Source: Viridibacterium curvum | Lineage (GTDB): Bacteria; Pseudomonadota; Gammaproteobacteria; Burkholderiales; Rhodocyclaceae | NCBI RefSeq assembly: GCF_039544165.1 | Contig: NZ_BAABLD010000005.1 | Location: forward strand, 1-64,000 | Length of the DNA: 64,000 nucleotides | Direction: 5' to 3' | Shown here: piece by piece, positions 45,756 to 55,356 of the stretch | Position numbering within the stretch: position 1 is the stretch's first letter | Layout: the number at the start of each line of letters is the position of its first letter | The notes under the pieces: model-generated | What the model was told of the DNA's origin: nothing | The model's input: the letters and a program-made list of their open reading frames with translations, nothing else | Database searches by the model: none | Program-made: the position numbers and the translations under genes

Positions 45756-47052
45756 CCTGGTCATGGCCGTGGCGATGCTGGGGTTTGTGTACCTGGCATT
45801 TTCCAGCAGCCTGGTGGCTTATCTGTTGTGGGGGTGGACGGCCTTTGTGGCCATCAACTTCTACCTGTACGGCTTCATGGCCAGCTTCCAGTTCAACATG
45901 CTCTTCGCAGTGGTCAGTCTGGCGATGCTGGCCTTGTCGAAAGATCCCGACAAACAGCCATTCTCTCCGAACCGGGTGAGCATCCTGTTCATGCTCTTTG
46001 CAGTGCAGGCCACGCTGACCTTTGTGTTCGCGCTGGAAGGCAGCATCCAGTCCTACTTCTTCTGGACCCTGATTCTCAAGGTGCTTCTGTTCGGCATCCT
46101 GATGCCGATGATCATCACGACGCGCGTCCGGATCTACGCCATGGTGGTGACGCTGACCCTTGGCCTGGCAATGCACGGTGTGGTCGAGGGGGGCAAGTTC
46201 ATCAATTCCGGCGGGGGACACCACGTGATCGGTCTCCCCAAGTTCGGCGACAACAATCACTTTGCCTTGCTTGTCGTGATGGGCATGCCCTTGCTGATCT
46301 ACATGTTCCAGCACTCCGTCAGCAAGCTGGTCAAGCTCGGTACCGTGTTCGGACTGATTTTTTCGGTGGCGGCGGTTATCGGCACCCATTCTCGAGGCGG
46401 TTTGCTGTCGATGATGCTGGCTGGCGGCTGGTTGGTGTGGAGCAGCCGGCGCAAAGCGGTCGGCATTGCTGCGCTGATTGCGGGGGCAGTCATCATTGTC
46501 GCGACGGCGCCAGAATCCTGGTCCGAACGCATGAACACCATCAAGACGGCGGAAGAGGATTCGTCGTTCATGGGGCGCGTGGAGGCCTGGAAGGTCAGCA
46601 CGGCGATTGCATTGGCCCGCCCACTGACGGGGGGCGGCTTCCACGGTGTTGAGCACCGTTCGGTCTGGGTGGAGTACCGCGACGCGCCGAGTTTGCTGTC
46701 GGGTGTCGAGACGCCTTACACGCTTGCCGGGCGGGCAGCGCACAGCGCTTACTTCGAAGTCTTGGGGGATACCGGATTTGTGGGTTTGCTCCTTTTCCTG
46801 ATCATTCTGCTCATGCCATTTCTGGCGCGTAACGAAATACGCCGCCTCAGCAAGGCGTATGGGCCCGGCTTGATATGGGCGTCTGATCTGGCAGATACGC
46901 TATCTGCCGTGATGTTCGCTTATGTGGTCGGAGCTGCAGCTTTGAGCGTGGCCTATTTCGAAGCCTTGTATGCCATCGTGATGTTGATGGAGACCCTGCG
47001 GCAGTATGTACTGAGAACAGTTGCCGCAGGGCCGTCCGGAGGTGCGTTATGA
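45748..47052 (+). CDS. O-antigen-ligase-like membrane protein, exosortase A-associated
   Basis: A 434-residue multi-pass protein of the Wzy/WaaL superfamily, resembling the putative O-glycosylation ligase of exosortase loci (TIGR03097). About ten to twelve helices with a large periplasmic loop (about 275-350) containing MGRVEAWKVS and GGGFHGVEH, and a conserved GTHSRGGLLSMM segment. Likely the EPS polymerase or the enzyme joining glycan to sorted proteins. The GTG at 45748 is chosen because AGGAG lies 7 bp upstream. Confidence 0.85.
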   Translation: MRDLVMAVAMLGFVYLAFSSSLVAYLLWGWTAFVAINFYLYGFMASFQFNMLFAVVSLAMLALSKDPDKQPFSPNRVSILFMLFAVQATLTFVFALEGSIQSYFFWTLILKVLLFGILMPMIITTRVRIYAMVVTLTLGLAMHGVVEGGKFINSGGGHHVIGLPKFGDNNHFALLVVMGMPLLIYMFQHSVSKLVKLGTVFGLIFSVAAVIGTHSRGGLLSMMLAGGWLVWSSRRKAVGIAALIAGAVIIVATAPESWSERMNTIKTAEEDSSFMGRVEAWKVSTAIALARPLTGGGFHGVEHRSVWVEYRDAPSLLSGVETPYTLAGRAAHSAYFEVLGDTGFVGLLLFLIILLMPFLARNEIRRLSKAYGPGLIWASDLADTLSAVMFAYVVGAAALSVAYFEALYAIVMLMETLRQYVLRTVAAGPSGGAL

Positions 47053-49058
47053 GGGTTCTGCAGTCGGCATTGAGCAGCATTTTCGGTGGCGGTGCGGATG
47101 GTGCATTGTCCGTACTGTCCTTTCATCGCATTCCCGTCACGAAGTCGCCGCACATGCAGCAGGAGTTCGATCTCGAAGAGTTCGAACGCATCCTTGATGT
47201 GCTGGAAGAGGAGTGCCGGGTATTGCCGCTGGACGAAGCGCTGGACGCCTTGAGTCGCGGTGTATTGCCTGACAGGGCAGTAGCGCTGACGTTGGATGAT
47301 GGCTACGCAGATTGGCGTGAGGGTGTTGTTCCTGCCTTGTACCAGCGTGGTCTGCCCGCGACTTTCTTCATCGCCTGTGGTCAGCTGTCGGGGCAGTTGC
47401 TGTGGTACGAGCGTTTCCGCACGGCAATATCCGTTAGCGACAACCTGGATGCACTGAAGCGTGTGTTCGGTGATCTCAAGGTCGATGATGTCTGGAAGCT
47501 GCCGGCGCATGACCGGCCGTTTGCCCTGGAGCGCGTGATCAAGTACGTGCCATCGACGCAGCGCGAAGAGATTCTCGCGGCACTCGAAGCCCTGGTTGGC
47601 GTGCCTCAACCAGAGCAGTCGGTATTCCTTTCTGAAGCGGATGTGCGCGCGTTTGCATCCATGGGTTTCAGCATTGGCGCTCACACATTCACCCATCCCA
47701 TTCTGTCACGCTGTCAGCTGAGCGAGGCGCGTGACGAGATCGCGGGTAGCAAGGAATACCTTGAGGGGGTGATCAAGGGGAAGGTGTCCGGCTTCGCCTA
47801 TCCGAATGGCAAGCCGCTACAGGATTTTGACGCTTCGCATGTCGAGCTCGTGCGTCAGGCAGGTTATCGCTATGCCGTGAGTACAGAGCGAGGGGTCGCG
47901 ACGCGTCACAGTGCAAGATTCGCAATCCCGCGCTTCGGGCCATGGAGCAGCGGTAAAGTCTCACTTCTCAGGCATCTGGCAATGAATCGATTTGAAAAGG
48001 GCGGGGCGAATGCGGGGGCATATGGCGAGGCCTTGCGGGAGTCTGCCGAGCCCGTGCTCTCGGAGCCGTCCGTGGCGGCCCATGTGGCGCGAGCGGTGAC
48101 GAGTGCGCCGACGGTGTCCGTGGTGATTCCCGTCTATAACTGCTTCGACCTGCTCGGTGAGGCCATCGACAGCGTGCTGGCACAGCAGCCACTGCCCATG
48201 GAAATCATCGTCGTGAACGATGGGTCGAGCGATGGCGATTACCAGGAGTTCGCGCGCCGTTACCCGCTGGTGCGCGTGATCGATAAACCCAATTCCGGCG
48301 TGTCTGCCTCACGGAACCTGGCAGTGCGCGAAGCGCGTGGGGATTTGATCGCTTTCCTTGACGCCGATGATGTGTGGCTGCCAGGCAAGCTGGCTGCACA
48401 GTTGAAAGCCTTCGAGGACAGACCGGACGCGGGCGTTGTGTTCGGGCGTTTCGAGAAATGGTTCGCCGATTCGGCGGGCAACTTCAAACCATGGCGTGAG
48501 TTCGGTGCAGTGCCGGACGATGCGGGTATCGAACCGGAGCGTTCGGGCTGGTTGTTTGGCAAGTTGATGATGGGCCTGCTGGTCGGCATGAATACGGCCG
48601 TGGTTCGGCGCGACCTGTTGCTGGCTTCTGGCGGCTTCGATGAGAAGCGCAAGATCGGCGAAGACTACGAGCTCTGGTTGCGTCTGTCGCGTGAGACGCC
48701 GATGTTGTCGATTCGCAACGTTGTCGCGCTGTATCGCATGCGCGCCGGCAGCGCCATGCATGGTCTGCGTGACAAGAATGAACTTGCGGCATTGCTGGAA
48801 GAGATCCGGGAGCGCTGGGGCTTGGAGGGCCCGCATTTTTCCGGCGTGACGGACTCGGCGTTCCGCAAGCGTCTGGCGCAGGTGCACTTTGAACATGGCT
48901 ACAACCACGTGTGGCGTGGTGCACGTCGCGTCGCGCACCAGTCCTTTGTTGCAGCGTTGGGTAACGCACCACGGAATTCGCGCGCACGCTTGTACGCAGT
49001 GCTGACGCGTACACCGCTGACGACCGCGATGATCCGCTGGGTAGCGAGGCGGTCATGA
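47049..49058 (+). CDS. Polysaccharide deacetylase fused to GT2 glycosyltransferase
   Basis: A 669-residue fusion. Residues about 15-310 are a NodB-type deacetylase: LTLDDGYADWREGVVPALY with the Asp pair, FSIGAHTFTHPIL with the metal His, and FAYPNGKP. Residues about 350-600 are a GT2 transferase: VSVVIPVYNCFDLLGEAID, IIVVNDGSSDGD, LIAFLDADDVWLPGKL (DxD region) and GEDYELWLRLS. No membrane span is evident. Coupling deacetylation and sugar transfer in one polypeptide is unusual. It overlaps its neighbours by 4 bp on both sides. Confidence 0.88.
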   Translation: MRVLQSALSSIFGGGADGALSVLSFHRIPVTKSPHMQQEFDLEEFERILDVLEEECRVLPLDEALDALSRGVLPDRAVALTLDDGYADWREGVVPALYQRGLPATFFIACGQLSGQLLWYERFRTAISVSDNLDALKRVFGDLKVDDVWKLPAHDRPFALERVIKYVPSTQREEILAALEALVGVPQPEQSVFLSEADVRAFASMGFSIGAHTFTHPILSRCQLSEARDEIAGSKEYLEGVIKGKVSGFAYPNGKPLQDFDASHVELVRQAGYRYAVSTERGVATRHSARFAIPRFGPWSSGKVSLLRHLAMNRFEKGGANAGAYGEALRESAEPVLSEPSVAAHVARAVTSAPTVSVVIPVYNCFDLLGEAIDSVLAQQPLPMEIIVVNDGSSDGDYQEFARRYPLVRVIDKPNSGVSASRNLAVREARGDLIAFLDADDVWLPGKLAAQLKAFEDRPDAGVVFGRFEKWFADSAGNFKPWREFGAVPDDAGIEPERSGWLFGKLMMGLLVGMNTAVVRRDLLLASGGFDEKRKIGEDYELWLRLSRETPMLSIRNVVALYRMRAGSAMHGLRDKNELAALLEEIRERWGLEGPHFSGVTDSAFRKRLAQVHFEHGYNHVWRGARRVAHQSFVAALGNAPRNSRARLYAVLTRTPLTTAMIRWVARRS

Positions 49059-50008
49059 AAGCCGTCGTGAGATGGATGGTCTGGCAGTCTGGCTTGCTGA
49101 CGCTGTATCACCGCATGCGCAACCGGCGCAGCCTGACGATTGCGCAGTTCCATCGTGTCCTGCCTGCAGGGTCTGAAGAGTGGAAGCACAGCGAACAGGA
49201 GTACGCCCTGACGCGTGAAGAGTTCGATCTGTGTCTGCACTTCTTCCGCAGGCATTACAACGTTGTTTCGTTGTCGCAAGTGCTCGCAGCAAGCCAGGGT
49301 AAGGGGCGTTTGCCCGACAGGGCGTTGCTGATCAGTTTTGACGATGGCTGGCGCGACAACTGCATGCATGCAGAGCCCTTGCTGCGGCAACATGGCATGC
49401 GCGCCACGATGTTCGTCAATGTCGAGGCCATGCAACAGACTGACAGGCGCTGGTGGCAGGACGCGCTGGTCGAGATTTTTGCGGGAGGCCGTGCTGCCCA
49501 AGCCTTGCCGCAACTCGGTGAGGCGCCACGCTTCTACGATGCCATCGTGCATATGCTGGAAACGCCGCTGGACGAGCGTCTGGCAAAGCTGCAGGGGGCA
49601 TTGCGTTACACGCCGACCGAGCGGCAGATGCTGACGCCGTCAGAGTTGGCGCGGATGGATAAGCAGGTGTGGGATATCGGTTCGCATGCGCGCACGCACG
49701 CACCGCTGACGCTTCTCGCTGATCCGCGCGAAGAGTTGGGTAGTGCGGCTGCGCAAATTGCCAACTGGATCGGGCAGGCCGTGGGGTGTATCGCTTTTCC
49801 GCACGGGCGCTACTCGGCAGAGATTGTCGGACAATGTCATGCCGAGGGTCTGGCCGTCATGTCCAGTGACGCGCGTCTGAATCACGCAGATGCTTTGCCG
49901 CGAGTGATGGGACGTATCAACATCGACCCCAGTGTCGTCGGACACAGCAGGTCTGTAGCGACACGTGAGCTGGCGTACACCTTGATGCGCCGCGATTTTC
50001 AGGCATGA
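49055..50008 (+). CDS. Polysaccharide deacetylase family protein
   Basis: A 317-residue NodB-type deacetylase. LLISFDDGWRDNCMHAEPLL carries the catalytic Asp pair, DIGSHARTHAPLT the metal His residues, and CIAFPHGRYS a conserved loop. It is the third deacetylase of the locus and resembles the N-terminal half of the preceding fusion (FHRVLPAGS vs FHRIPVTKS), suggesting duplication. It closes the 23.5-kb plus-strand operon, 3 bp from the convergent GNAT gene. Confidence 0.9.
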   Translation: MKAVVRWMVWQSGLLTLYHRMRNRRSLTIAQFHRVLPAGSEEWKHSEQEYALTREEFDLCLHFFRRHYNVVSLSQVLAASQGKGRLPDRALLISFDDGWRDNCMHAEPLLRQHGMRATMFVNVEAMQQTDRRWWQDALVEIFAGGRAAQALPQLGEAPRFYDAIVHMLETPLDERLAKLQGALRYTPTERQMLTPSELARMDKQVWDIGSHARTHAPLTLLADPREELGSAAAQIANWIGQAVGCIAFPHGRYSAEIVGQCHAEGLAVMSSDARLNHADALPRVMGRINIDPSVVGHSRSVATRELAYTLMRRDFQA

Positions 50009-50011
50009 GGC

Positions 50012-51064
50012 TCAGGCTTGAGGTTTGGCACTCTTCAGCGATTGCAAGCGCCAGCGCAACGAGTTGAGTGCACGATCCATCATTGCCGACGGCGTCGTGC
50101 GCGAATAATAGCCACGCAGATAGACGTGTTCTTCATTCGCAAAGTCGCGTTTTGCCTGCGTGTCGCCTTCGCCTCGGTCTACGCAGCGAATCCCCAGTGA
50201 AGGCGCATGGCGCAGCGTTTCCCATAGCAGCAGGCGACCTGGCGAGTAGCTGTGCAGATCTGGCGTGTAGACGGGGAACCAGTACGAAAGCGTGTCATGA
50301 CATTGCAGCCCGAAGTGCGCAGCAATGCGCTGGTCGCCGCAATAGAGCGCGGTCAGTCGCGGCATGCAGCGCGGGTCGGATTGTGCCGCGAGGTGCTTCA
50401 GCAGTTGTGCGTCGCGCCTGCGTGAGAACGGGTGATTGCGTTGCGCGGTGCGTTGGTACTGCGCCACCTTCAGGTCAATGAGCCAGTCCAGCGTTCCACT
50501 GTCGACCGATTCGACAGCGAAGCGCAAGGGGCCGTGATCGCGTTCGAGCTTGTTGCGTCGACGCTCGGTGTCCGCCGCGAATTTTTTGTCGCGCTTGAAC
50601 AGGGCTTCGATGAAGTCTTCGCCTTCGGCCGCGCGGATTCGCAGACCACGTGCGGGCTGGTCGCCCTGAAGACCGTAGCGATCTTGGGAACTGTCCAGGT
50701 GCGTAAAGAGCAGGCTGTTGAGTCCGCAGGCGCGTAGCAAGGCTTCGGGAGTGATACGGAACCCCGGTGAGGCAATCAATCCGAAATAGTCGGCGAAACT
50801 GCCGCCCGCGGGCTGCGCGCTGCCGAGCAGACGCGCTTGCAAGCCGTCGAGTTCGAACGGCATGAAAGCCTGAGCCTGGCCTTTTGCGTCCCGGAAGACG
50901 CAGACGCGAACCGGTGTCTCGCGAGTCCGTGCGCAGGCCTGCACATAGCTGCGGGAGAGGAAGGCGTTACGCGCGGGCGCATCGTCAAGCAGGGCGTCCC
51001 AGCGTGCGGCGAGCTCGCCTTCCAGATCCTGAGCGGGCACAACGGTTGACGTCAGCATACTCAT
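50012..51064 (-). CDS. GNAT-fold (FemAB/BioF2-like) acetyltransferase
   Basis: A 350-residue GNAT protein of the CelD/BioF2 type often found in EPS loci. Segments: RSYVQACARTRE, QAFMPFELDG, TALYCGDQRIAAHFGLQ and YSPGRLLLWETLRHA near the C-terminus. Probably acylates or aminoacylates a sugar of the EPS. It overlaps the flippase gene by 4 bp and is last of the minus-strand operon. Substrate unknown. Confidence 0.82.
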   Translation of the reverse strand: MSMLTSTVVPAQDLEGELAARWDALLDDAPARNAFLSRSYVQACARTRETPVRVCVFRDAKGQAQAFMPFELDGLQARLLGSAQPAGGSFADYFGLIASPGFRITPEALLRACGLNSLLFTHLDSSQDRYGLQGDQPARGLRIRAAEGEDFIEALFKRDKKFAADTERRRNKLERDHGPLRFAVESVDSGTLDWLIDLKVAQYQRTAQRNHPFSRRRDAQLLKHLAAQSDPRCMPRLTALYCGDQRIAAHFGLQCHDTLSYWFPVYTPDLHSYSPGRLLLWETLRHAPSLGIRCVDRGEGDTQAKRDFANEEHVYLRGYYSRTTPSAMMDRALNSLRWRLQSLKSAKPQA

Positions 51065-52494
51065 TGGCGGCGGATCTTCTTGTAGATGAGTGCGACCTCC
51101 TGCTGCAGCGGATGCTTGAGCACGAAGACCGATCCGACCCAGGTGGCGCTCATGATGAGGGCGGTGGCGATCAGTCGTAGCCAGGAGTTCATGTCAGTCA
51201 TGAGCAGATCGATGCCGTGGCACACCACTGCACAAGCTGCGGTGACTGCAAGCGTCGGGATCATGGCGCGCGCAAAGGTGGTCAGCGGGACCTGGAACTT
51301 GAGGCGCCACACGGCAAGCATGAGCGGAAGGACGAGCAGATCGCCGAGCACGAAGGCCTGCACGAAAGCAGTCATGTCTGCTGCGCCCGAAGCGATGGCA
51401 ATGACTGATTTGAAGATGATGGTCGCGCCCATGGTCCATACTGACAGGATAGGGCGCCCGATGGCGATCAAGCCATTGGAGGTCTGGCTGAAGGGCAGGC
51501 GTGTTGCGGCCGAGATGCACAGCAGGGAAACGAGGGGCAGGCAGGCGAGCCACTTGTCTCCGTAGAGCACGGCCACCATGTCATGCGCGAAGACTGCCGT
51601 GACCCATAGTATCGGCCAGGCCAGACCGCTGATGTAGACGGCGATACGGATCATGTCGGCCGCTATGCTCGCATTCTCGCGATGGCTGGAGGCCAATGCC
51701 GGCAGCGCCGAGTTGTTCACTGCGGGCATGATGACTTGCGAGAAGAGCTCGACAAGGCCGTTGGCGCGGCTGTAGAGGCCGACGGAGCGCGCGTCGGTGC
51801 CGCGGGCCAGGAAGGTGTCGGCAAGCGCGTTGTGGATATTGGTAAGCAGATTGCTGATTGCCGACACGCCACCAAAGCGCACAATGGCTCCACAGCCTTT
51901 CAGCGAAGGCAGCCAGGGCTGCCATTTGGGGCGGAAGTATGAGTAGGCCAGGCCGCCCGCGATGATGTTGATGAAGTTTGCCCATGCCATGCTCATGTGG
52001 CCAAAGCCGCTCGCGGCGAGTGCAATGCAGGAGCCTGCGTAGACAAGGGCGCTGAACATCGTGACGGCAGCGAGCTTGCCGCCTTCCATTTCGCGGCGGA
52101 GCAGGGATTGCGTGACGGAGCCGAGCGGAATGAAGAAGAAGCCCAGCGCGAGCACCTGGATGATCTGTTCGACTTGAGGGTGACCATAGAAGCGACTGAC
52201 CGGACCCGAGAGCAACAGCATGGTGATTGCGATGGCTGACGAGCAGGCGATCAGCACGCCGCTTGCGGAGCGTACTTTCTCGGCGGTCAGGTCTGGTTCG
52301 CGCAACAGGTACGAGACCACACCGAAGTCACGGAAGGTGTGCATGACGCCGACGAACACGGCGGTCATCGAGAACAGGCCGATTTCGCCCGGTTCAAGCA
52401 GGCGGGCGAGAACCAGCCCTGACAGGAAGTTGATGACCGTGGCGGCGTTCGAGCCAGCCATGACGGCGAGGACTGAGCGACGGACATTGCTCAT
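51061..52494 (-). CDS. Oligosaccharide flippase (Wzx-like, MOP superfamily)
   Basis: A 477-residue protein with about 12-14 transmembrane helices. N-terminal VLAVMAGSNAATVINFLSGLV and the segment LARLLEPGEIGLFSMTAVFVG are typical of WzxC-type lipid-linked oligosaccharide flippases. It would move the undecaprenyl-linked EPS repeat unit across the inner membrane for polymerisation by the Wzy-like protein at 45748. It is transcribed opposite to the main operon, 67 bp after the decarboxylase gene. Confidence 0.9.
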   Translation of the reverse strand: MSNVRRSVLAVMAGSNAATVINFLSGLVLARLLEPGEIGLFSMTAVFVGVMHTFRDFGVVSYLLREPDLTAEKVRSASGVLIACSSAIAITMLLLSGPVSRFYGHPQVEQIIQVLALGFFFIPLGSVTQSLLRREMEGGKLAAVTMFSALVYAGSCIALAASGFGHMSMAWANFINIIAGGLAYSYFRPKWQPWLPSLKGCGAIVRFGGVSAISNLLTNIHNALADTFLARGTDARSVGLYSRANGLVELFSQVIMPAVNNSALPALASSHRENASIAADMIRIAVYISGLAWPILWVTAVFAHDMVAVLYGDKWLACLPLVSLLCISAATRLPFSQTSNGLIAIGRPILSVWTMGATIIFKSVIAIASGAADMTAFVQAFVLGDLLVLPLMLAVWRLKFQVPLTTFARAMIPTLAVTAACAVVCHGIDLLMTDMNSWLRLIATALIMSATWVGSVFVLKHPLQQEVALIYKKIRRQ

Positions 52495-52561
52495 GACAGG
52501 GGTGTCGCAGTCTGCACGGTCAGGTTTTGTTCGATGAGTTCGGGTGAAAGGGGCGGCTTCT

Positions 52562-53797
52562 TCAAACCAGCACTTCCGGAATGCCCGGGTGCGACAGGAA
52601 GGCTGCCGGGCTGGCTGTCAGGCCATAGGCGCCGGACTGCAGCACTACCAGCAGGTCGCCGATCTCTGCCTCGGGCAATTCAAGATCGTTGCCGAGGATG
52701 TCCAGCGGTGTGCACAGCGGGCCGACGGCATTGTATCGGCCGGATGTGACGGTATCGGCCTTGTTGCCCAGAAGAGCCGGGTAATTCTTGCGGATGACCT
52801 GGCCGAAGTTGCCACTCGCGGCGAGGTGGTGGTGCAGGCCACCGTCAGTGATCAGGTAGGTGGTGCCACGCGAGACCTTGATGTCCTGCACACGGCAGAC
52901 ATAGACACCGGCTTCAGCGACGAGGTAGCGCCCCAGCTCCAGCACCAGTCGTGCCGTCGGGTGGTCTTGTGCGAGCTGTGCGTCGAGCGCATGCAGATGC
53001 TGACCGATCGGAGTAATGTCGAGGCGCGCTTCGCCGGGGAAGTAGGGCACGCCGAAACCGCCGCCGAGATTGAGACTGCGCAGCGGTGCCGGAGCGTTAG
53101 CCGCAAGGCGCATGGCGAGCGCGAAGCTCTTGGCCTGCGCTTCGATAATGGCGTCGGCAATCAGGTTCTGGCTGCCGGCGAAGAGGTGGAAGCCTTCGAA
53201 CTGCAAACCCAGAGAGGCGACCTGTGCGAGTGCTGCCGGGATGCGTTCGGCATCGATGCCGAAAGGCTTGGGGCCGCCGCCCATCTTCATGCCCGAGCTT
53301 TTGAGTTCGAAGTCGGGATTGACCCGCAGGGCGACACGCGCGGGCAGGCCCAGCGATTGCGAGGCCTCGGCAATGCGCGTGAGTTCGGTTTCGGATTCGA
53401 CGTTGAGCAGCACGCCAGCGGCGACGGCCTGGCGAAGTTCGGTGGGGCGCTTGCCGGGGCCTGCAAAGCTGATCTCTGCTGGGGTCATGCCGCTGTCGAG
53501 TGCGGCGCGCATCTCGCCAGCGGAGGCGACGTCGAGGCCATCAATGAGGCGCACCATGTGCGCCAACAACGCCGGCATGGGGTTGGCCTTGATGGCGTAG
53601 TGCAGGCTGATGCGTGGGGGCAACACCGCTTTCAGAGTTGTGATGCGTGCGCTGATGGCGGCGCGGTCGTAAGCGTAGAACGGTGTCTGGCCGACGCGTT
53701 CTGCGAGTTGCGAGACAGGGGTGCCGCCAACGAGCAGTTCTCCATCGCGCACGGGGAATTGCGTCAAGGGAGCGTGCTTGGGGGGCGTTGCGTTCAT
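52562..53797 (-). CDS. PLP-dependent decarboxylase, exosortase A-associated
   Basis: A 411-residue fold-type III PLP enzyme of the DAP/ornithine decarboxylase family, matching TIGR03099. The PLP lysine lies in HYAIKANPMPALL (about residue 60); GGGFGVPY binds the phosphate; the C-terminal QSGAYGLTASPAAF carries a substrate-side Tyr. The ATG at 53797 overlaps the acyl-CoA ligase stop by 4 bp. With the ligase, carrier protein and hydrolases it belongs to a conserved but unexplained small-molecule module of XrtA systems. Confidence 0.92.
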   Translation of the reverse strand: MNATPPKHAPLTQFPVRDGELLVGGTPVSQLAERVGQTPFYAYDRAAISARITTLKAVLPPRISLHYAIKANPMPALLAHMVRLIDGLDVASAGEMRAALDSGMTPAEISFAGPGKRPTELRQAVAAGVLLNVESETELTRIAEASQSLGLPARVALRVNPDFELKSSGMKMGGGPKPFGIDAERIPAALAQVASLGLQFEGFHLFAGSQNLIADAIIEAQAKSFALAMRLAANAPAPLRSLNLGGGFGVPYFPGEARLDITPIGQHLHALDAQLAQDHPTARLVLELGRYLVAEAGVYVCRVQDIKVSRGTTYLITDGGLHHHLAASGNFGQVIRKNYPALLGNKADTVTSGRYNAVGPLCTPLDILGNDLELPEAEIGDLLVVLQSGAYGLTASPAAFLSHPGIPEVLV

Positions 53798-55356
53798 GCT
53801 GGGCTCCCGTTTGAGGGCTGGGCGCTTTGCGCCAGCCGCGCGCGATCGATCTTGCCGTTTGGATTGCGCGGCAGGCTGTCGGTTTGCAGGCGGATATCGG
53901 CGGGCAGCATCCATGCCGGCAGTTCGGGGCGTAATGCGGCGAGCAGCGTCTCGGCCGTGAGTGCGGCATCCAGGGCTTGCGCGACGATGCCGATGGTTTG
54001 CCCCAGTGCAGGATGTGGCAAGCCGAAGGCTGCGACTTCACGTAGCAGCCCGGTAGCCAGGCAGGCGTCTTCGATTTCGTTGGGGCTCACGCGATAGCCC
54101 GAGGTCTTGATCATCTCGTCGCGACGCCCGATGAAGTAGAGAAAGCCCTCGGCATCGCGGCGCACGGTGTCACCCGAGAACACGGCGATCTCTGCGCGTG
54201 TCTGGCCTGCGCGCAGTGGCAGGGGCCGGTAGCGCTCGGCGGTTTTCTCAGCGTCGTTCCAGTAGCCCAGGGTGACCAGTGCGCCACGTTGCACGAGCTC
54301 CCCCGGTTCATTGGCGTCACACTCGCCGCCATCCTCCCGGAGTACCGTGACTTCGGCATTCGGAATGGCCTTGCCGATGGAGTCGGGGCGACGGTCCACT
54401 TCTTCAGGCGGCAGGTAGGTGGCGCGAAAGGCTTCGGTGAGACCGTACATGAGGAAGGGCTTGGCCGCTGGCGCACGCTGGCGCAGCGCAGCGAGCGTCT
54501 CGCGCGGCATTCGGCCACCGGTGCTGGCGAAGTAGCGTAGCGGTGCGACCGTATCGGTTGGCCAGTCGAGGGCGGCGAGCTGGGTCCACAATGGTGGCAC
54601 TGCGGTGAGTCCGGTGATCTGGTCACGCGCCATCGCCCGCAGCACATCGCGCGGCAAGAGGTAGTTGAGCAGGCTGACACTGGCACCGACGCTGAAGGCC
54701 GTCGTGAGCTGCGAGAAACCTGCGTCGAAGGAGAGCGGTAGTGCGGCGAGCAAGCGGTCTTCGGCGTGGTTGCCGAGGTAGCTGGCTACGCTGTGTGCGC
54801 CGACGACGAGGTTGCGATGCGAGACCATCACGCCCTTGGGACGACCCGTACTGCCCGATGTGTAAAAGATGCAGGCAAGGTCTTCGTCGATGACGCGTTG
54901 GGCTCGGGTGGAAGACTCGGCGTAACGCGCTTGCCACGCTGCGGCGTGCTCACCGTCGACAATCAGGGTGTCACGCAACGCCGGGCAGCCCGCCAGCAGG
55001 GGCTGCAGCAAGGGCAGGCGCGCGCTGGTGGTGATGAGAAGGCTGACACTGCAGTCCTGAAGGATGTGGGCGACCTGCGCGGGCTTGAGTTGCGGATTTA
55101 CGGGCACGAAGACGCCGCCTGCGCGACTGGCGGCGAAGGCGCTGACGACGAACTCCTGGCGCTTTTCCATCCAGATGGCAACCCGTTCGCCGCGCGCCAG
55201 GCCCTGATGCAGCAGGCTCGCTGCGAGACCCTCGACCCTGCCGATCAGGGTGGCATAGTCCAGCCCGTGGCCGTCGTCGCGTAAAGCCGGAGCTGCGGGC
55301 ATTGCTTCGGCGGTACGAAGAGGCAAGTCGTGCAGCAGGAAGGCGGGTCGGGTCAT
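53794..55356 (-). CDS. Acyl-CoA ligase (AMP-forming), exosortase A-associated
   Basis: A 520-residue ANL-superfamily adenylating enzyme, matching TIGR03098. Motifs: ACIFYTSGSTGRPKGVMVSH (A3 region, split: YTSGSTGRPKG), MYGLTEAFRATYL, SGDTVRRDAEGFLYFIGRRDEMIKTSGYR in part, and the catalytic Lys in PRNPNGKIDRA near the C-terminus. It would activate a carboxylic acid and load it onto the carrier protein at 56456. It overlaps both neighbours by 4 bp. Confidence 0.93.
   Translation of the reverse strand: MTRPAFLLHDLPLRTAEAMPAAPALRDDGHGLDYATLIGRVEGLAASLLHQGLARGERVAIWMEKRQEFVVSAFAASRAGGVFVPVNPQLKPAQVAHILQDCSVSLLITTSARLPLLQPLLAGCPALRDTLIVDGEHAAAWQARYAESSTRAQRVIDEDLACIFYTSGSTGRPKGVMVSHRNLVVGAHSVASYLGNHAEDRLLAALPLSFDAGFSQLTTAFSVGASVSLLNYLLPRDVLRAMARDQITGLTAVPPLWTQLAALDWPTDTVAPLRYFASTGGRMPRETLAALRQRAPAAKPFLMYGLTEAFRATYLPPEEVDRRPDSIGKAIPNAEVTVLREDGGECDANEPGELVQRGALVTLGYWNDAEKTAERYRPLPLRAGQTRAEIAVFSGDTVRRDAEGFLYFIGRRDEMIKTSGYRVSPNEIEDACLATGLLREVAAFGLPHPALGQTIGIVAQALDAALTAETLLAALRPELPAWMLPADIRLQTDSLPRNPNGKIDRARLAQSAQPSNGSPA

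Noticed and set aside
52544..54097. 517-codon plus-strand frame across the decarboxylase gene
   Set aside because: It covers a well-matched PLP decarboxylase and part of the ligase on the minus strand; the product is unlike any protein.
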